Shown one piece after another: positions 61,087 to 64,000 of a DNA stretch of 64,000 bases. The DNA comes from Luscinia megarhynchos (lineage: Eukaryota > Chordata > Aves > Passeriformes > Turdidae). The notes under the pieces were generated by a model, which worked only from the letters and a program-made list of their open reading frames with translations, was not told the origin of the DNA and ran no database searches. The translations under genes and the position numbers were made by a program. The stretch spans positions 17,132,036 to 17,196,035 of the forward strand of contig CM067576.1 of the NCBI GenBank assembly GCA_034336665.1. The letters are read 5' to 3'. Each line of letters starts with the position of its first letter. Position 1 is the first letter of the stretch.

Positions 61087-62817
61087 GAAACAAAAAAAAA
61101 TAACAAGTATCTCATGAGCACAGTTCTGCGTTTGCTTCTGTGATGCACACCTCCAGAGGTTTGGCTGCCAAGGGCACTGATCAAACCCTTCTGGGCTCAC
61201 AGATAACCAAATCCTATTTCAGCTCTTCAGGTTTTAATCCACAAGGGCTACAATTCGACTTTTTCTTAAAAGTTTTCTAAAAGGACAAGAGTTAAACACA
61301 CACAAAAATCACCTGAGCACAAAAACCAGGAGCAAGAAGCTGAACCAGACCAGCTGAACCAGAGGGGAACATCCCTTGAGTTAAACCCAATTTTAACCAA
61401 TGTAACACAAACACTTCCAGTATGCACACACAAGCAAAATGCAAGAGTATTCTCTGCCACCTGGATGTTTAAATGAAGTAACCAACCTTTCTTTTATAAA
61501 ACCAAAGTATTTCTTTTAAATGCCATGGAAGTAACTTCCCTATTATCCCCAGCAGACTCTACTCCTTGTACACTGAGTATCCAAGCAAACTGGACACAGA
61601 GGAGGTGCTGGTTTCCCTTCCACCCCTCCCTACCCCACAGGGTGGGCAGTGCAGTCACTGCTTGATAGAGGTGCATCATGCTTTATACCAGTTTAAAAAA
61701 CCAGCCATATATCATGAGAAGTCTTGGAGTAAGTGGAAAAGGTTCATCCATCAAGAAGGTTCTTAAATAATGAATGAGTCATAATTCTTTACAGTCAAAA
61801 GCAATTAATTTTCTGTATTGTAATCAGGAGAATAAATCTGAAAAATCCATTCTAATGACTCTGAATCTGAAGTAGTGTTGCAGCTGAATTTTAAATCTTA
61901 AAATACAGGAGCAGTGTGGACTTCTGCTGTTTAAACATACAATCTACCAAACAGAACAGCTTTACTGCATATTTAATAGGTAGAACGGGTTTTGTGAGAC
62001 CACATGAGATTAAAGACAGCATTAGATACAGGAAATGCACTTCAAGCAGAAAGGTCCTTCCAAGAAACCTCTTAACTGTATAGCCACTAAAATACTTGAA
62101 ATATCGTTCATGAAGTGTACAAAATACTCAGAAAATCTTGCTGCAAGAAGTAGTTTTACTTATATGTTTGCAAAGAGCTAAAAATATTGAGAAGCGTGTT
62201 AATGTGGAATCCAGCTCAACCCTACAGCAACTGTTCCTGTTAGGAAGCATTTGCTCTTTTTCCCACTAACTCCTAAATAATCCATCACATACCCAGAACC
62301 TCTGCCTCAAAAGCCATGTGCTGTTAGCTGGGACTATCAATTTCTGCCCTCAAATGGATTGCTTCAACCCTAACAGCACTTTAAGTTTGAATTCTTTTAG
62401 AGAGAAAACCTGTAAAATTAATAGAGCTCTTAGTAAAGCTAATAATGACACAGTCTGCTGAGGAGGGAGAACATAGCAGAGGGGACAGGGACACAACACT
62501 GCAAGGGAATTTCCATTTCTGAAGGCACCACACAGCACTTAACTGGGGGAAAAACATATTCCCCTTCACTGCAGCCACTCTCAGCAGCTTTGCTAACAAC
62601 CACTGCTCTGAGGAGAGCAAATTTCAGCTTCCAAAAACATTTTCAAAAAATTCAGCAGCCCAGCTGCTCCAGAGGGGATTCCTGCACTGAACATCCTCAG
62701 TACACACCTACTGAAGGATGTGAGCCAGGAACAAAGGCCCAAGGTGGGAAAACCATCCAGCAGGGCCATGCTGCAAGCCCCCGGGTCTAAACACAACTCT
62801 GAGTTAAAGAGCAGGAG
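61087..62817. other. CTNNA1 intron 7, unique sequence
   Basis: AT-rich unique intronic sequence. I see no exon-like segment, RNA gene or recognisable mobile element. Confidence 0.8.
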
Positions 62818-63470
62818 ATATCACAGCCCCATCCCTGCCATGGGCACAGCCCCATCCCTGCCATGGGCAGGAGAAATCACAGCCCCATCCCTGCCACGGG
62901 CAGGAGACAGCACAGCCCCATCCCTGCCATGGGCAGGGGACAGCACAGCCCCATCCCTGCCATGGGCACAGCCCCATCCCTGCCATGGGCAGGGGACAGC
63001 ACAGCCCCATCCCTGCCATGGGCAGGGGACAGCACAGCCCCATCCCTGCCATGGGCAGGGGACAGCACAGCCCCATCCCTGCCATGGGCAGGAGACAGCA
63101 CAGCCCCATCCCTGCTATGGGCAGGAGAAATCACAGCCCCATCCCTGCCATGGGCAGGAGAAATCACAGCCCCATCCCTGCTATGGGCAGGAGACAGCAC
63201 AGCCCCATCCCTGCCACGGGCAGGAGACAGCACAGCCCCATCCCTGCCATGGGCACAGCCCCATCCCTGCCATGGGCAGGAGAAATCACAGCCCCATCCC
63301 TGCTGAGGGCACAGCCCCATCCCTGCTATGGGCAGGAGACAGCACAGCCCCATCCCTGCCATGGGCAGGAGACAGCACAGCCCCATCCCCTGCCATGGGC
63401 AGGAGATATCACAGCCCCATCCCTGCCATGGGCAGGAGACAGCACAGCCCCATCCCTGCTGTCCCTGGGA
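62818..63470. repeat. 33-bp minisatellite, about 20 units
   Basis: The unit is close to CACAGCCCCATCCCTGCC, ATGGGCAGG, then AGACAG or GGACAG or AGAAAT. Shorter units of about 21 bp lack the GGAGACAGC part (for example at about 62840, 62960, 63250 and 63310). The unit centres on the palindrome GCCATGGGC, with variants CTATGG, CCACGG and CTGAGG. Its plus-strand 330-codon frame (Pro/His/Gln/Ser-rich) and minus frames are repeat artefacts. Confidence 0.96.
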
Positions 63471-64000
63471 GAAGTCAACACACTCCAGTAAACACCTGGA
63501 ACTCCTTACTGATCCCATCCAGCCCTGAAGCAGGACACACAAACAGCAACAGCTCCCTGAAATTCAGAATAATTGAAAGGTTAAAGAGCTCCTCCTCAAG
63601 CTCTCCAGACTGTCCTGAAGATGGAAACAGCTGGAAACAGCTGGAATTGCTCCCAGGTAGGACAAACACTGAGCTCAGCACCCAGGGGAGCAGCAGGCCA
63701 CTGCAAGGCTGACCCAACCAAGCTGGGGAACTGCTGGGGACAGCTGGAAGCTCTCTGGGTATCAAGTGTGCACCTGCAGGGTCCAGGCCTTCCAGAATTC
63801 CACAGCCACAGGGCAGGCAGAGAAAGCCATCCCTAGCTGATGTTCTGGCTTAGCTCTGGGATGTCCATGAGCTCATGTGAGCTTGAAAATGAGGGAGCTG
63901 TGACTACATGACAGATGCCTGCTGCCTGCAGCTAGCACCCAGAAACTTCCAGAAAGCCTAAGGTTAGACATCTCATTGGGATGAACCAGAAAAAAAATAA
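63471..64000. other. CTNNA1 intron 7, right edge
   Basis: Unique sequence after the minisatellite. CTNNA1 exon 7, which would encode the stretch ending just before Ala355, is not present, so the window ends inside intron 7. Confidence 0.8.

Larger units (their letters stand above)
1..64000 (-). other. CTNNA1: CTNNA1 gene body, internal part (exons 8-16 of human numbering)
   Basis: Nine exons on the minus strand encode a continuous stretch of alpha-E-catenin, human residues 355-766 (412 codons counting split codons). Exon lengths in transcript order are 81, 153, 93, 157, 201, 152, 111, 182 and 106 bp, all with GT donors and AG acceptors and matching phases. The numbering is anchored by E521, R548 and R551 in exon 12 and the S641 cluster in exon 14, which fall where the literature places them. 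Paralogues CTNNA2 and CTNNA3 are less likely: the linker and start of the actin-binding domain match alpha-E, and the nested gene is LRRTM2, whereas CTNNA2 hosts LRRTM1 and CTNNA3 hosts LRRTM3. The start codon, N-terminal beta-catenin-binding domain and the last 140 or so residues lie outside the window. Confidence 0.97.

Noticed and set aside
62818..63470. Regularly spaced repeats resembling a CRISPR array
   Set aside because: Adjacent units are contiguous with no unique spacers, no cas genes, and the DNA is vertebrate; it is a minisatellite.
62720..63712. 330-codon plus-strand frame with PHPCHGQ-type repeats
   Set aside because: Translation of the 33-bp minisatellite; both strands are open for the same reason.

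Overview
This window is vertebrate genomic DNA, almost certainly from a bird. The interspersed repeats are CR1 LINE 3' ends (avian type, ending in ATTCTGTG-like octamers), and the coding exons are near-identical to vertebrate orthologues. It contains no bacterial features. The species cannot be read from the sequence.

Two genes are present on opposite strands. The minus strand carries the middle of CTNNA1 (alpha-E-catenin), the F-actin-linking component of adherens junctions. Nine internal exons lie between 44784 and 1281. In human numbering they encode residues 355 to 766 without a gap, which is the end of the MI subdomain, MII, MIII, the phospho-linker and the first part of the actin-binding domain. 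All nine have canonical AG/GT boundaries and compatible phases. By the human gene model they are exons 8-16. The upstream exons lie beyond 64000 and the last two coding exons lie before position 1. The plus strand carries a complete LRRTM2 gene (CDS 52365-54252, two coding exons, 517 aa) nested in CTNNA1 intron 7, the conserved vertebrate arrangement. LRRTM2 is a postsynaptic leucine-rich-repeat adhesion protein. A perfect CRE and a TATA box sit about 440 bp upstream of its start codon.

Layout: 1-6535 holds exons 16-13. 6547-7796 is a minisatellite abutting exon 13. 8726-13883 holds exons 12 and 11, and 24337-24429 is exon 10. 24430-43792 is intron 9, with a 23-bp minisatellite of about 3.95 kb and several CR1 copies. 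43793-44784 holds exons 9 and 8. 44785-64000 is part of intron 7, containing LRRTM2, a CA-rich composite array and two more minisatellites.

The most unusual signals are tandem duplications that copied CTNNA1 splice sites. The exon 13 acceptor with its branch-point motif recurs four times inside the 6.5-7.8 kb array. The exon 10 donor is present about three times, with the middle copy disabled (GT to CT) and the outer copy intact. A possible minus-strand alternative first exon just upstream of LRRTM2 would join exon 8 in frame. No previously unknown protein system was found: the very long open frames elsewhere are by-products of tandem repeats.
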